A stretch of DNA of 64,000 nt. Source: Oceanibaculum nanhaiense. GTDB taxonomy: Bacteria; Pseudomonadota; Alphaproteobacteria; Oceanibaculales; Oceanibaculaceae. The notes below the pieces were generated by a model. That model saw only the letters and a program-made list of their open reading frames with translations, did no database searches and was not told the DNA's origin. Every line of letters starts with the position of its first letter. Position 1 is the first letter of the stretch. Where the stretch lies: contig NZ_MPOB01000011.1 of assembly GCF_002148795.1 (NCBI RefSeq), positions 30,072 through 94,071 of the forward strand, given 5' to 3'. Positions 16,285 to 25,023 of the stretch are shown in pieces. Both the position numbers and the translations under genes were made by a program.

Positions 16285-17196
16285 TTAGATACAAGGTGTT
16301 TGGTATTTGAGCCGCTTTCCTACCACACCTTCAAGAACTTTAAGCACGCGCGATTGATCCCCGACACCGTTGGCCTCCCGATAATTGTACCGGAAGTCGA
16401 ACTCCGCCAGATAGCGATGCAGGTGCTTTTTGGCACAGTGCTGATACACGCCCTTCATGCCGCGCTTGAAGATGCTGAAATAGCCCTCAATCGTGTTCGT
16501 ATGGACTTCACCAACTACATATTCTTCGCGGCCATGACGGACGACGCCATGAGCGGCGAACTCCTTGCCGATGCGCAGATAGTGACCGGCTTCATCGGTA
16601 GCTAGGCGAGCCTCGCGCGCCATGTTCTCACGCAGGATCGGCGCGATGGTGGCGGGCTTGAGATCATCCACCACCATGCTACGTGCCCGACCGGACTCGC
16701 GATCAACCAGCGTGAGAACCTTCATCTTGTGGTGATAGGCGCGCTTCTTGGGCTTGCCCGGCTCGCGACCGATGAAAGTTTCATCAACCTCAACCACGCC
16801 ACCTTCGCCGCCCATCGGCTCCATACCCATCGTGCGCATGGCCTCGCGGATACGGTGCGCCATGAACCAAGCCGTCTTGTAGGTGACTTCCAGCGTACGA
16901 TGAAGCTGATGAGCGCTAATGCCCTTCTTGCTGGAGGCCATCAGAAAGACAGCCTGGAACCACTTGTGCAGCGGGACGTGGCTGGACTCGAACACGGTGC
17001 CGACCTTCACGGTAAACTGCTTACGGCACGCACCGCACTTCTTGAGGCCAATCCGGGTGGTCTTGCCCTTGATCTCGTATGCCTTCCCAACCGTGCCGCA
17101 ATGCGGGCATACAATGCCATCAGCCCAGAGGATTTCCTCTAGCTTCGCAAACGCGGCGGCTTCGTCATGAAAGTAGGGCTGGGAAAGCACGGACAT
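16285..17196 (-). CDS. IS1595-family (ISXO2-like) transposase
   Basis: 303 residues. A zinc ribbon (C30, C33, C54, C57) is followed by the ISXO2-like DDE catalytic domain: VVEVDETFIG (D138), ATDEAGHYL (D201) and VHTNTIEGYF (N234/E237), the D-D-N/E arrangement of IS1595 elements. The frame is intact and AAGGAG precedes the ATG. It is divergent from xthA. I could not define convincing terminal inverted repeats or a target duplication, so whether it is a mobile element with cargo or a resident gene is open. Confidence 0.85.
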   Translation of the reverse strand: MSVLSQPYFHDEAAAFAKLEEILWADGIVCPHCGTVGKAYEIKGKTTRIGLKKCGACRKQFTVKVGTVFESSHVPLHKWFQAVFLMASSKKGISAHQLHRTLEVTYKTAWFMAHRIREAMRTMGMEPMGGEGGVVEVDETFIGREPGKPKKRAYHHKMKVLTLVDRESGRARSMVVDDLKPATIAPILRENMAREARLATDEAGHYLRIGKEFAAHGVVRHGREEYVVGEVHTNTIEGYFSIFKRGMKGVYQHCAKKHLHRYLAEFDFRYNYREANGVGDQSRVLKVLEGVVGKRLKYQTPCI

Positions 17197-17283
17197 GGCT
17201 CAATCTCCTTATGAGCCTTATCTTATCAAATCCGATGGGTTTGTAAAGTATACAATCGCCTTTCGTTTTGGAGCAAAGCCCCC

Positions 17284-18054
17284 GTGAAAATCGCCACCTG
17301 GAACGTGAATTCGATCAAGGCTCGCCTGCCCAATGTGCTGGAATGGCTGAAGGAAGCCGATCCGGACGTGGCACTGCTGCAGGAGATCAAATGCCAGGCC
17401 GTGGACTTCCCGGCGATGGAGTTCCAGTCGATGGGCTATCAGGTGCATGCCGTCGGCCAGAAGAGCTATAACGGCGTTGCGCTGCTGTCGAAACAGCCGG
17501 CCAGCGATGTGATCGAAGGGCTGCCCGGCGATGTGTCGGACGAGCAGGCGCGCTATGTCGAGGCCACCGTTGGTGGCGTCCGTGTCGCCTCGATCTACCT
17601 GCCGAACGGCAATCCTGTCGATAGCGAGAAATATCCCTACAAGCTCGGCTGGATGAAGCGCCTGAAGGCGCATGCCGCATTGCTGCTGGCCAGCGAACAG
17701 CCGGTCGTGCTGGCCGGCGACTATAATGTGATCCCGGAACCGCGCGATTGCTACGACCCGGTGGCCTGGGCCGGGGATGCGCTGTTCCTGCCTGAAACCC
17801 GCCGGCATTTCCGGGAAATCGTCAATCTGGGATATACCGACGCTTTCCGGGCGATCAATCCGCAGCGCGTCGCCTACAGCTTCTGGGACTATCAGGCCGG
17901 GCGCTGGCCGCGCGACGAAGGAATCCGCATCGACCATCTGCTGCTCTCCCCGCAGGCCGCCGACCGGCTCCGTGATGCAGGCATCGACAAGCATGTGCGC
18001 GGCCGCGAGAAGGCGTCCGACCACACCCCGGTCTGGTGTGTTCTGGACTCCTGA
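17284..18054 (+). CDS. xthA: exodeoxyribonuclease III
   Basis: 256 residues starting at GTG 17284, with GGAG about 9 nt upstream. This AP endonuclease and 3'-to-5' exonuclease acts in base-excision repair. Motifs of the EEP family are all present: KIATWNVNSI (Asn), LLQEIKC (metal Glu), LAGDYNVIP (Asp and Asn), RIDHLLLS and the terminal SDHTPVW (Asp-His). The length is standard. The divergent transposase lies 87 bp upstream. Confidence 0.95.
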   Translation: MKIATWNVNSIKARLPNVLEWLKEADPDVALLQEIKCQAVDFPAMEFQSMGYQVHAVGQKSYNGVALLSKQPASDVIEGLPGDVSDEQARYVEATVGGVRVASIYLPNGNPVDSEKYPYKLGWMKRLKAHAALLLASEQPVVLAGDYNVIPEPRDCYDPVAWAGDALFLPETRRHFREIVNLGYTDAFRAINPQRVAYSFWDYQAGRWPRDEGIRIDHLLLSPQAADRLRDAGIDKHVRGREKASDHTPVWCVLDS

Positions 18055-18125
18055 GGCTTTTGCGGGTAGTCTGAAATATAGGTGGCTAGAAGGCTGCCCC
18101 ACAGGATTACCGAAAGGAAGCCAAA

Positions 18126-18302
18126 ATGGCGATTGGTCCCGTTGACACCACCGGCCTTGCCGTGATCGGCATGCGCAGCGAAAAGCAGCAGGCTCAGGTT
18201 GCGGCCCAGGCAGTCACCCAGGCGCTGGAAGCCACCAAGCAGATCGCGCAGCAGGCCGCTTCTTCTTCTTCCGGCAGTTCCTCGGTCGATATCTCGGTCT
18301 AG
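18126..18302 (+). CDS. 58-residue Gln/Ala/Ser-rich small protein
   Basis: 58 residues, ATG at 18126 behind a good AAGGAAG site, TAG at 18300-18302, followed by a strong terminator, so it has all the marks of a small gene. The middle is a probable amphipathic helix rich in Gln, Ala and Val (QQAQVAAQAVTQALEATKQI). The tail is Ser-rich and ends in SVDISV. This faintly recalls YjfB-type putative motility proteins, but I would not assign a family. Function unknown. Confidence 0.6.
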   Translation: MAIGPVDTTGLAVIGMRSEKQQAQVAAQAVTQALEATKQIAQQAASSSSGSSSVDISV

Positions 18303-18328
18303 CCTCAAGACCTCACAGTCTCTACCGG

Positions 18329-18361
18329 AAGCGGCGGACCGGATGGTTGCGCCGCTTTTTT
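18329..18361 (+). terminator. intrinsic terminator after the 58-residue ORF
   Basis: An 8-bp stem, AAGCGGCG (18329-18336) with CGCCGCTT (18350-18357), closes a 13-nt loop and runs into six Ts (18356-18361). It lies 26 bp after the small ORF and 43 bp before the GFA-family gene. Confidence 0.8.
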
Positions 18362-18404
18362 GGCTGCGATATGTTCCTGTTATGTTCGATGTCAGGAGAG
18401 GGAT

Positions 18405-18857
18405 ATGAGCGAAACGCGCTATGAAGGCGGATGCCTGTGCGGCGCCGTCCGCTATGAGGCAACCGGCCCGGTCCGGGTCTCCGGATGGTGCCATTGCCGG
18501 CTGTGCCAGCGCTCTGTCGGTGCGCCCGCCGTGCCCTGGGGCAGTTTCTTCCTGAAGAATTTCCGTTGGACCAAGGGCACACCCGCCCTGCACCACTCCA
18601 CCCCGCAGGCGGAGCGCAGCTTCTGCCCACATTGCGGCACCTCGCTGACCTTCCGCTATCTCGGCAGTGACCCGGCGGAGATGGATGTCACGCTGGCCAG
18701 TCTGGACGATCCCGAAGCGCTGCACCCGCAATGGCATATCTGGACCATGTCGAGTCCAGGCTGGGTGCATTTCGATGACGGGCGGAAGCAGTATCAGGAT
18801 AATGGGCCGGATCGTATGAAGGACCCGGAGCTGCCCTCGCCACTGGGGCCGCGCTGA
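18405..18857 (+). CDS. GFA family protein (CENP-V/Gfa zinc fold)
   Basis: 150 residues from the ATG at 18405, behind AGGAGAGGG. Zinc-ligand cysteines follow the Gfa pattern: C10 and C12 (CLC), C29, C31 and C34 (CHCRLC), then C74 and C77 (FCPHCG). The founding member is a glutathione-dependent formaldehyde-activating enzyme, but most paralogues have no known substrate and this one has no formaldehyde genes near it. It follows the terminator of the 58-residue gene and so should have its own promoter. Confidence 0.88.
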   Translation: MSETRYEGGCLCGAVRYEATGPVRVSGWCHCRLCQRSVGAPAVPWGSFFLKNFRWTKGTPALHHSTPQAERSFCPHCGTSLTFRYLGSDPAEMDVTLASLDDPEALHPQWHIWTMSSPGWVHFDDGRKQYQDNGPDRMKDPELPSPLGPR

Positions 18858-18913
18858 CGAGAACCCTGAGGGAAAGACGAGGAACATGTTCCCTGCGCAC
18901 GCGTTCGGTAAGG

Positions 18914-19537
18914 ATGGTTTCCAGAACGATCGCAGAAGGTAATCAGGATAGCAGCACGCCAACCTCGGTGGTTGATCTGCTGGCGAGGCTGGAACGGTTG
19001 GCCAGGTCAGGCGAGGACATGTCGCTGGACAGCGTCATGAAGATCGCCGGTCATCGCTTCACTGGACCGCTGCTTCTGATTCCGGGTCTGATTATATTTT
19101 CTCCCCTGAGTGGTATTCCGCTGCTGCCCACTTTCCTGGGGGTGACGGTTTCCCTGATTTGTGTGCAGATGATCCTCGGACGCCGCCATCTCTGGTTTCC
19201 CGCGGGCATGCAGTCAGCTTCGCTTGATGCGAGCCGCGTCCTCCGGCTGGTCCGGTTCCTGAAGAAACCGGCCCACTATCTCGACCGGGCAACCGGCCAG
19301 CGCCTCACCTGGATGACGCATGGCCTTGCGACGCGATTTTCCGCCGCAATCTGCCTGTTGGCGGCGCTCAGCATGCCGTTTCTCGAAATCATACCATTCG
19401 CATCGACACTCGCCGGAGCGGTGATTGCTTTATTTGGTCTGTCGCTGACCACCCGGGACGGCTTGCTGATGCTGTTCGCCCTGATCTTCTTCGGCGGCCT
19501 CACGGCCCTGGGCGGAAACCTCCTGCTTGCAGACTGA
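18914..19537 (+). CDS. ExoD family membrane protein
   Basis: 207 residues. It matches the ExoD (exopolysaccharide synthesis) family: a cytoplasmic N-terminal segment with SVVDLLARLERL, then ITGPLLL-like text (HRFTGPLLLIPG) and IPLLPTFLG leading into about four hydrophobic membrane segments. In rhizobia exoD mutants are affected in exopolysaccharide and alkaline tolerance, but the molecular function is unknown. No polysaccharide genes are nearby. It stands alone between the GFA gene and a DUF3008 gene. Confidence 0.85.
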   Translation: MVSRTIAEGNQDSSTPTSVVDLLARLERLARSGEDMSLDSVMKIAGHRFTGPLLLIPGLIIFSPLSGIPLLPTFLGVTVSLICVQMILGRRHLWFPAGMQSASLDASRVLRLVRFLKKPAHYLDRATGQRLTWMTHGLATRFSAAICLLAALSMPFLEIIPFASTLAGAVIALFGLSLTTRDGLLMLFALIFFGGLTALGGNLLLAD

Positions 19538-19608
19538 CCAATCGGTGGGAACCCGAAGCCGCCCTTATCGGTTGCACCGAACAGACAGGCAGTAGAGGAG
19601 GCAGGATC

Positions 19609-19797
19609 ATGCCCGCAAAATCGAAAGCCCAGCAGAAAGCCGCCGGCGCGGCACTGGCGGCCAAACGCGGCGAGGCCCGGAAGAGCGACCTTCAGGGCGC
19701 ATCGAAAGAGATGTACGAGTCGATGACCGAGGCCGAGCTGGAAGAGCTGGCCTCGACCAGCCGAAAGGGCAAGCCGGAGCGTGTCGGCGACAAGTAG
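19609..19797 (+). CDS. DUF3008 family small protein
   Basis: 62 residues, ATG at 19609 with a strong AGGAGGCAGG site. The protein is Lys/Ala/Glu-rich and has the DUF3008 layout: MPAKSKAQQKAAGAALAAKR at the start, then KGAS-like LQGASKEMYESM and a final KGKPERVGDK. Family members are widespread in proteobacteria and uncharacterised; some are described as stress-abundant. It converges with the M81 peptidase gene, whose stop is 12 bp away. Confidence 0.85.
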   Translation: MPAKSKAQQKAAGAALAAKRGEARKSDLQGASKEMYESMTEAELEELASTSRKGKPERVGDK

Positions 19798-19809
19798 GCT
19801 CCGGCCCTC

Positions 19810-21309
19810 TTACCCCTCGAACACCGGCCCCAGCGGGCGCAGCTTGATGCCCTTGCGCAGCCGGGTCCAGGGCAGCAGCGCCGGATCGGCCACCATCGGG
19901 CCGGGCGCGGTGCAGACCAGCACCTCTTGGGCGATCGGCTGGAAATCGGCGCGGAAATGCACCGAGCTCTTGTTCACCAGTATGCCTTTGCGGGTCGGCT
20001 CGATGCCGACATGGCGGTACATTTCCTGATCCGCCATCTGCGCTTTCTTGCAGGCGACGACGATCTCTACATCGCGAATCTTCAGGCAGGCCATCGGCCC
20101 CAGATTCATCCTGGCGCCTTTGTAGAACGGACCGGTCCCCGTAAACACGCCGGTGTTCAGCTTCACCACCTTGAAGGTCGCGTGGAACGGCTTGTCGCCC
20201 GGAATGTTCGACTTGCCGCCCAGCGCCACGGTGATCTCCGCCCCCTCGCCGGCGCTGTGGGCGATGCGCGCCACCTCCTCATCGACCATGATGCCGATGG
20301 CGGCGTTCGGCGCGTCATTCTCGACCAGCGCGCGCAGCATGCCGGTGGTGTTGGAATCACCACCCGCCCCCGGATTGTCTTGGGTGTCGGCAATGACCAC
20401 CGGCTTGTTGGCGGAGCGCGCGATCTTCATCGCGTACTTCACGCCCTCGTCCGGCTCGTACAGCTTGCCGGCGAATTTCGCCTCATTGCGCAGGATTTCC
20501 TCCTCCAGCGCCTTTGCCGCCTTGTCGGCCTTCACCTGATCGGTGGCATAGACCATAAGCGACGGGCCGCAATGATGGATGTCGGCCGCCGGGAAGCCGG
20601 GCGTGAAGGAAACCCGCGCGACATCGCCCTTCTCCAGCTCCTCCGTCATCTCGTAGATCGACTTGGTCGGCTCCATCAGCGTGCATTGGAAATTCAGCGG
20701 GATCAGGAAGGGAATCTGCCGGAACGCCTTGTTCACCGCGCCGGAGCCGCGCAGCAGATTGTCCAGATGGATCGCCGTGCGTCGGCCGGTATCGGCCATA
20801 TCGACATGCGGGTAGGTGCGGTAGGCGACCAGCGCTTCGGCGTATTTGATCATCTCCGGCGTGGTGTTGGAATGCAGGTCGAGGCTGGCCATCACCGGCA
20901 CCTTCGGCCCGACGAGCTCCCGCACCCGGCGCAGCAATTCGCCTTCGCCATCCTCCAGATGCTCGGTCACCATGGCGCCGTGCAGGCAGAGATAGACCGC
21001 CTCGAACGGCCCCTTGTCGCGGATGCCGTCCACGATCATGCCGGCGATGCGCTCATAGGCGTCCTCGGTCACATGCGCGGACGGGCTGGCGGCGCCCCAG
21101 GCGGTCGGCACCAGCTCATGGCCGCGTTCCTGCGCTTCCTCGATGAAGCCTGCGATCGACAGGTTGATGCCCTTCACCGCGTCGAACAGATCGCCACCGG
21201 AGACCAGCGCCGGCCAGCTGCCGCCGCGCGCGAAATCCTCGAATGTCGCCTTGGAGGGGGCGAAGGTGTTGGTCTCGTGCTGGAAGCCGCCGATCGCGAT
21301 ACGCGCCAT
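19810..21309 (-). CDS. M81 family metallopeptidase (MlrC-like)
   Basis: 499 residues from the ATG at 21309; a longer frame to 21387 is not family-like. The opening MARIAIGGFQHETNTFAP is the MlrC N-terminal signature, with the His-Glu pair expected to bind zinc. DLHSNTTPEM and DTQDNPGAGGDSNTTGML mark the two domains. MlrC cleaves linearised microcystin in sphingomonads; most homologues occur beside peptide or amino-acid transporters and have unknown substrates. Here no transporter is adjacent. It converges with DUF3008 and follows the unknown 238-residue gene. Confidence 0.9.
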   Translation of the reverse strand: MARIAIGGFQHETNTFAPSKATFEDFARGGSWPALVSGGDLFDAVKGINLSIAGFIEEAQERGHELVPTAWGAASPSAHVTEDAYERIAGMIVDGIRDKGPFEAVYLCLHGAMVTEHLEDGEGELLRRVRELVGPKVPVMASLDLHSNTTPEMIKYAEALVAYRTYPHVDMADTGRRTAIHLDNLLRGSGAVNKAFRQIPFLIPLNFQCTLMEPTKSIYEMTEELEKGDVARVSFTPGFPAADIHHCGPSLMVYATDQVKADKAAKALEEEILRNEAKFAGKLYEPDEGVKYAMKIARSANKPVVIADTQDNPGAGGDSNTTGMLRALVENDAPNAAIGIMVDEEVARIAHSAGEGAEITVALGGKSNIPGDKPFHATFKVVKLNTGVFTGTGPFYKGARMNLGPMACLKIRDVEIVVACKKAQMADQEMYRHVGIEPTRKGILVNKSSVHFRADFQPIAQEVLVCTAPGPMVADPALLPWTRLRKGIKLRPLGPVFEG

Positions 21310-21405
21310 GGGAAATTGTCTCCACTGCTTACAGATATTGGGTGCAGCGAAGGATGCCCGCCCCGGCCGGGCCGGGCAAGGGCGCAATCGTCAGGAAAGT
21401 GGGAT

Positions 21406-22122
21406 TCAGGCTGACAGGTTAAAGCCGCTATTGCCCATCAGCCGTTCCAGCAGCGGCTTCAGCGCACCGGTATCGCCCTTCCGGAAGCGGTTCAGCGCGT
21501 CCTGGGTCTCGCGCAACTGGTCCATCGCCTTCTGCAGCCGCTCATCGCCGTTGGAAGCACCGCCCAGCGTGCTGTCGTTGCGCACATAGCGTGCCTGCTC
21601 GAAGCCGGCGGACAATTCCTTCTTGGTCAGCGGCACGGCCGCGCCGGCCACATCCATGACCCTGCTGTCCTCGGCCGAGACCTTGCCGTCGCGCGACAAT
21701 CCGGCCTCGATGCCGATGCCCAGGATCGAGGCCAGCGAGCTGCCGCCCGCACTGTACTGTGTGGACACCTGCGCCAGACGGATGTCGAACCCGTCGACGC
21801 TGCTGTCGCTGGCGGCCTTGTCGATCAGGCCGGACAGGCTGGAGAGCGTCTTGTCGATGGCGGCATTCGCCTCCGACTCTTTCTTGTAGAACACGTTGAA
21901 GAATTGCGAGAGCTGCTCGCGCAGCTGGCCGCGTATCGCATCCGGGTCGCGATTCTCGATGATGAAGCCCAGCATCTGCGGCTTGGCGCCGGTGGTGGAG
22001 CGTACGACATACATGCCGGGCGCGGCTTCTCCTGCGGGCTGTGCGGACGCAACATTAGGCCGGCTGCCCGAGGAAGCCGTCTGGGGATTATAGGAGTATG
22101 TCGCTACCGGGTTGATCGCCAT
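21406..22122 (-). CDS. unrecognised 238-residue soluble protein
   Basis: No family recognised. The ATG at 22122 gives a low-complexity start (MAINPVATYSYNPQTASSGS) without a signal peptide. A middle part contains GMYVVRSTTGAKPQMLGFII and helical stretches (REQLSQFFNVFYKKESEANAA), then a Gly/Ser loop (YSAGGSSLASILGIG), and a helical C-terminus (ERLQKAMDQLRETQDALNRF). Codon use looks native, and the intact length suggests a real gene. It lies alone between the M81 gene (96 bp downstream) and the ilvD terminator. A flagellum or surface-related role is a guess from the Ser/Thr/Asn-rich N-terminus only. Confidence 0.7.
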   Translation of the reverse strand: MAINPVATYSYNPQTASSGSRPNVASAQPAGEAAPGMYVVRSTTGAKPQMLGFIIENRDPDAIRGQLREQLSQFFNVFYKKESEANAAIDKTLSSLSGLIDKAASDSSVDGFDIRLAQVSTQYSAGGSSLASILGIGIEAGLSRDGKVSAEDSRVMDVAGAAVPLTKKELSAGFEQARYVRNDSTLGGASNGDERLQKAMDQLRETQDALNRFRKGDTGALKPLLERLMGNSGFNLSA

Positions 22123-22187
22123 GGTATTTTACCGCCGCGTTCGGGCACCTCTTCTCGATGCCGCTAAATACTAATATAGGCCAAACG

Positions 22188-22228
22188 AGACGGGACCGCC
22201 AGCGTTTCCCGCTGACGGTCCCGTCTCA
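22188..22228 (-). terminator. intrinsic terminator of ilvD
   Basis: Long hairpin: 12 bp (22188-22199 with 22217-22228), one mismatch, then CAGCG/CGCTG around a 5-nt loop (22206-22210). On the minus strand it is followed by GTTTGG. It starts 12 bp after the ilvD stop. It reads equally well from the other side and so also insulates the 238-residue gene. Confidence 0.75.
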
Positions 22229-22240
22229 GGCCGAACGCTG

Positions 22241-23962
22241 TTACTGGTCGGCGTAGCAATGCACCTCGGCGGCACCGCCCGGATGGGTGACGGCACCCTT
22301 CTCGGCATCGCCGACGGTCTGGGCATATTTCCAGATCGCACCGGACTGATACTCGTGGCTGCGCGGCTTCCATTCCTTGCGGCGCGCTTCCAGTTCGGCG
22401 TCGGACAGTTCCACGTCCAGCGTGCCCTTCTCGGCGTCGATGACGATGATATCGCCGTCCTTCAGCAGGCCGATCGGTCCGCCGACCGCCGCCTCCGGCC
22501 CGACATGGCCGATGCAGAAGCCGCGCGTGGCGCCGGAGAAGCGACCATCGGTGATCAGCGCCACCTTGTCGCCCATGCCCTGGCCGTAGATCGCCGCCGT
22601 GGTCGCCAGCATCTCGCGCATGCCGGGACCGCCACGCGGCCCCTCATAGCGGATGACCAGCACCTCGCCTTCCTTGTACTGGCTCTTCTTCACCGCCTCG
22701 AAGGCCTGTTCCTCGGTATCGAAGCAGCGCGCCACGCCCTTGAACTGCAGCTTGTGCATGCCGGCCACCTTCACGATGGCGCCCTGGGGGGCCAGATTGC
22801 CGCGCAGGCCGACGACACCGCCGGTGGGCGTGATCGGATCGCTGGTCGGACGGACGATATCCTGATCGGTCGGCAGGGTGACGCCTTCCAGATTCTCCGC
22901 GATGGTCTTGCCGGTGACGGTGATGCAGTCGCCATGGATGTAGCCGCCATCGTAAAGTGCGCGCAGCAGCACCTGCACGCCGCCGATCTCGAACAGATCC
23001 TTGGCGACATAGCGTCCGCCCGGCTTCAGATCGCCGATATAGGGCGTGCGCTTGAAGATCTCGGCGACGTCATGGATGGTGAATTCGATGCCCGCCTCAT
23101 GCGCCATGGCCGGCAGATGCAGCGCCGCATTGGTCGAGCCACCGGCAGCCGCGACCACCGTGGCCGCATTCTCCAGCGCCTTGCGGGTGACAATGTCGCG
23201 CGGCCGCAGATTGCGCTTGATCAGCTCCATCACCGCCACGCCAGACGCCTCGGCATAGGCATCGCGGGTCTCGTAGGGCGCCGGCGCACCGGCCGAGCCG
23301 GGCAGCGCCAGGCCGATGGCCTCCGACACGCAAGCCATGGTATTGGCCGTGAACATGCCACCGCAGGAGCCGGCCGACGGGCAGGCCACGCACTCCAGCT
23401 CGTGCAGATCCTCGTCCGACATGCTGCCGGCGGCGTGCGCGCCCACAGCCTCGAACACGTCCTGCACGGTCACGTCCTTGCCTTTGAAGCGGCCGGGCAG
23501 GATGGAACCGCCATACATGAAGACCGATGGCACGTTCAGGCGCAGCATCGCCATCATCATGCCGGGCAGCGACTTGTCGCAGCCGGCCAGGCCGACCAGC
23601 GCATCGTAGCAATGGCCGCGCATCGTCAGTTCGACCGAATCGGCAATCACCTCGCGGCTGACCAGCGAGGATTTCATGCCGGCATGGCCCATGGCGATGC
23701 CATCGGTGACGGTGATGGTGGTGAATTCGCGCGGTGTGCCGCCAGCGGCCTTTACGCCGCGCTTGGTGGCCTGCGCCTGGCGGGCCAGCGCGATATTGCA
23801 GGGGGCGGCCTCGTTCCAGGTGGTCGCCACGCCGATGAAGGGCTGGGCAATCTCCTCCTCGGTCATGCCCATCGCGTAATAGTAGCTGCGATGCGGGGCG
23901 GAGCTGGGGCCAACCGACACATGGCGGCTGGGCAGCTTGGATTTGTCGAACTGGGTGGTCAT
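22241..23962 (-). CDS. ilvD: dihydroxy-acid dehydratase
   Basis: 573 residues from the ATG at 23962, which has an AAGGGGGAAG site; the longer frame to 24037 is rejected. IlvD dehydrates 2,3-dihydroxy acids to 2-keto acids in isoleucine and valine synthesis and carries an Fe-S cluster. Cluster cysteines are visible in [10 protein letters not shown] and [26 protein letters not shown] and HVGPEAA mark the C-terminal domain. It is a monocistronic gene with its own terminator, divergent from the HAD hydrolase. Confidence 0.96.
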   Translation of the reverse strand: MTTQFDKSKLPSRHVSVGPSSAPHRSYYYAMGMTEEEIAQPFIGVATTWNEAAPCNIALARQAQATKRGVKAAGGTPREFTTITVTDGIAMGHAGMKSSLVSREVIADSVELTMRGHCYDALVGLAGCDKSLPGMMMAMLRLNVPSVFMYGGSILPGRFKGKDVTVQDVFEAVGAHAAGSMSDEDLHELECVACPSAGSCGGMFTANTMACVSEAIGLALPGSAGAPAPYETRDAYAEASGVAVMELIKRNLRPRDIVTRKALENAATVVAAAGGSTNAALHLPAMAHEAGIEFTIHDVAEIFKRTPYIGDLKPGGRYVAKDLFEIGGVQVLLRALYDGGYIHGDCITVTGKTIAENLEGVTLPTDQDIVRPTSDPITPTGGVVGLRGNLAPQGAIVKVAGMHKLQFKGVARCFDTEEQAFEAVKKSQYKEGEVLVIRYEGPRGGPGMREMLATTAAIYGQGMGDKVALITDGRFSGATRGFCIGHVGPEAAVGGPIGLLKDGDIIVIDAEKGTLDVELSDAELEARRKEWKPRSHEYQSGAIWKYAQTVGDAEKGAVTHPGGAAEVHCYADQ

Positions 23963-24111
23963 ATCTTCCCCCTTGGCGTGCGGCTTTATGTGATCCGTGG
24001 CTTGGTCGTCTCGATTGCGGCGCAGAATAGTCGGCACCGAACAGGATTGCCTAGAGGCTTTTGCCCGCTTAGATAGGTGCCCTCCATTCCCTGCAAGGCA
24101 GCGCCCCCGCC

Positions 24112-25017
24112 ATGAGCTTCCCCGTACTCGGTTTCGACGACGCCTGGTCCTCCTACCGGCGCTGGGAGCACCGCCTGCCCGCCAAGCCCGTGCCCGTCGA
24201 GCCGCAGCGCATCGCCGGCATCGCCGAGGTGCTGGATCAGGTCGATATCGTGGTGCTGGACGCCTATGGTGTGCTCAATCTGGGCAGCAGCGTCATTCCG
24301 CAGGGTCTGGCAGCGGTGAAGGCGATTCGCGCCGCCGGCAAGCATCTGTGCGTTATCACCAATGACGGCTCGCAAGGGACCGCCGCCATTGCGGCGAAGC
24401 ATCGCGGCCGGGGCTATGATTTCCGCGATGACGAGGTGATCGCCGGCGCGTCGCTGGTCGGAGAGGCCGTGGCTTCCTTCCCCGAGGTCCGGAACTGGGG
24501 GATCATCGCACAGGATCCGCGTCCGGAGACCGCGATTACCGGGGGCATGGTGACGCTGGACCTCGACCGGGCAGCCTATGAGTCGGTGGATGGCATCGTC
24601 TTCATGGCAACGGAAATCTGGGACGAGGATCGTCAGGCGCTCCTCAGCGACGCGCTGACCGTCCGCCCCCGCCCCTTCATCGTCGCCAATCCGGATGTGG
24701 TCGCCCCGCATGTCGGCGGCTTCTCGGCCGAGCCGGGCTATTTCGCCCACCGCATCGCCGACAGGTCTGGAATATCGCCTACCTTCCTCGGCAAGCCCTT
24801 CGGTGGCGTCTATCGGCTGGTGCGCGAACGCTTTCCGGAAGTCGATCCAAGCCGCATTCTCGCCGTCGGCGACACGCCGCATACCGATGTGATCGGCGCA
24901 AGGGCGCATGGCATGCGGGCCCTGCTGGTCGAGAGCGGCTTCCTCGCCGGGCGTGACAGCCTGGCGTTCAGCCGTGAGTGCGGCATCCTGCCGGACTTCA
25001 TCGCTCCTACTATCTGA
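24112..25017 (+). CDS. HAD superfamily class IIA hydrolase (TIGR01459 type)
   Basis: 301 residues. HAD motifs are in order: motif I VLDAYGVL, motif [11 protein letters not shown], motif III Lys in FLGKPFGG, and motif [15 protein letters not shown]. Motif I has the nucleophile Asp but Tyr where classical phosphatases carry the second Asp, as is common in this subfamily, so normal phosphatase chemistry should not be assumed. The substrate is unknown. It is divergent from ilvD with a 149-bp gap, and convergent with the deacetylase-like gene 6 bp away. Confidence 0.86.
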   Translation: MSFPVLGFDDAWSSYRRWEHRLPAKPVPVEPQRIAGIAEVLDQVDIVVLDAYGVLNLGSSVIPQGLAAVKAIRAAGKHLCVITNDGSQGTAAIAAKHRGRGYDFRDDEVIAGASLVGEAVASFPEVRNWGIIAQDPRPETAITGGMVTLDLDRAAYESVDGIVFMATEIWDEDRQALLSDALTVRPRPFIVANPDVVAPHVGGFSAEPGYFAHRIADRSGISPTFLGKPFGGVYRLVRERFPEVDPSRILAVGDTPHTDVIGARAHGMRALLVESGFLAGRDSLAFSRECGILPDFIAPTI

Positions 25018-25023
25018 TCGGCT

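Larger units (their letters stand above)
14100..17220. mobile_element. lower-GC accessory island between erpA and xthA
   Basis: The stretch begins after the erpA terminator and ends near xthA. It carries only accessory genes: WYL-like, Cas2-like, a 55-residue ORF, VapBC45-like toxin and antitoxin, and an IS1595-type transposase. The Cas2-like gene and its flanks are visibly AT-richer than the flanking core genes. erpA and xthA are adjacent in many alphaproteobacteria, so insertion is the simplest reading. The exact ends were not found and are approximate here. Confidence 0.6.

Noticed and set aside
16273..17260. Possible terminal inverted repeats of the IS1595 element (ACAA...TTGG..ATTTGA-like text at both ends)
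   Set aside because: Only scattered matches (about 12 of 21), with no target duplication found, so element ends are not called.
22259..24076. 605-codon open frame on the plus strand opposite ilvD
   Set aside because: It is a mirror of ilvD codon bias in GC-rich DNA. The translation is His/Arg/Gly-rich with no motifs.
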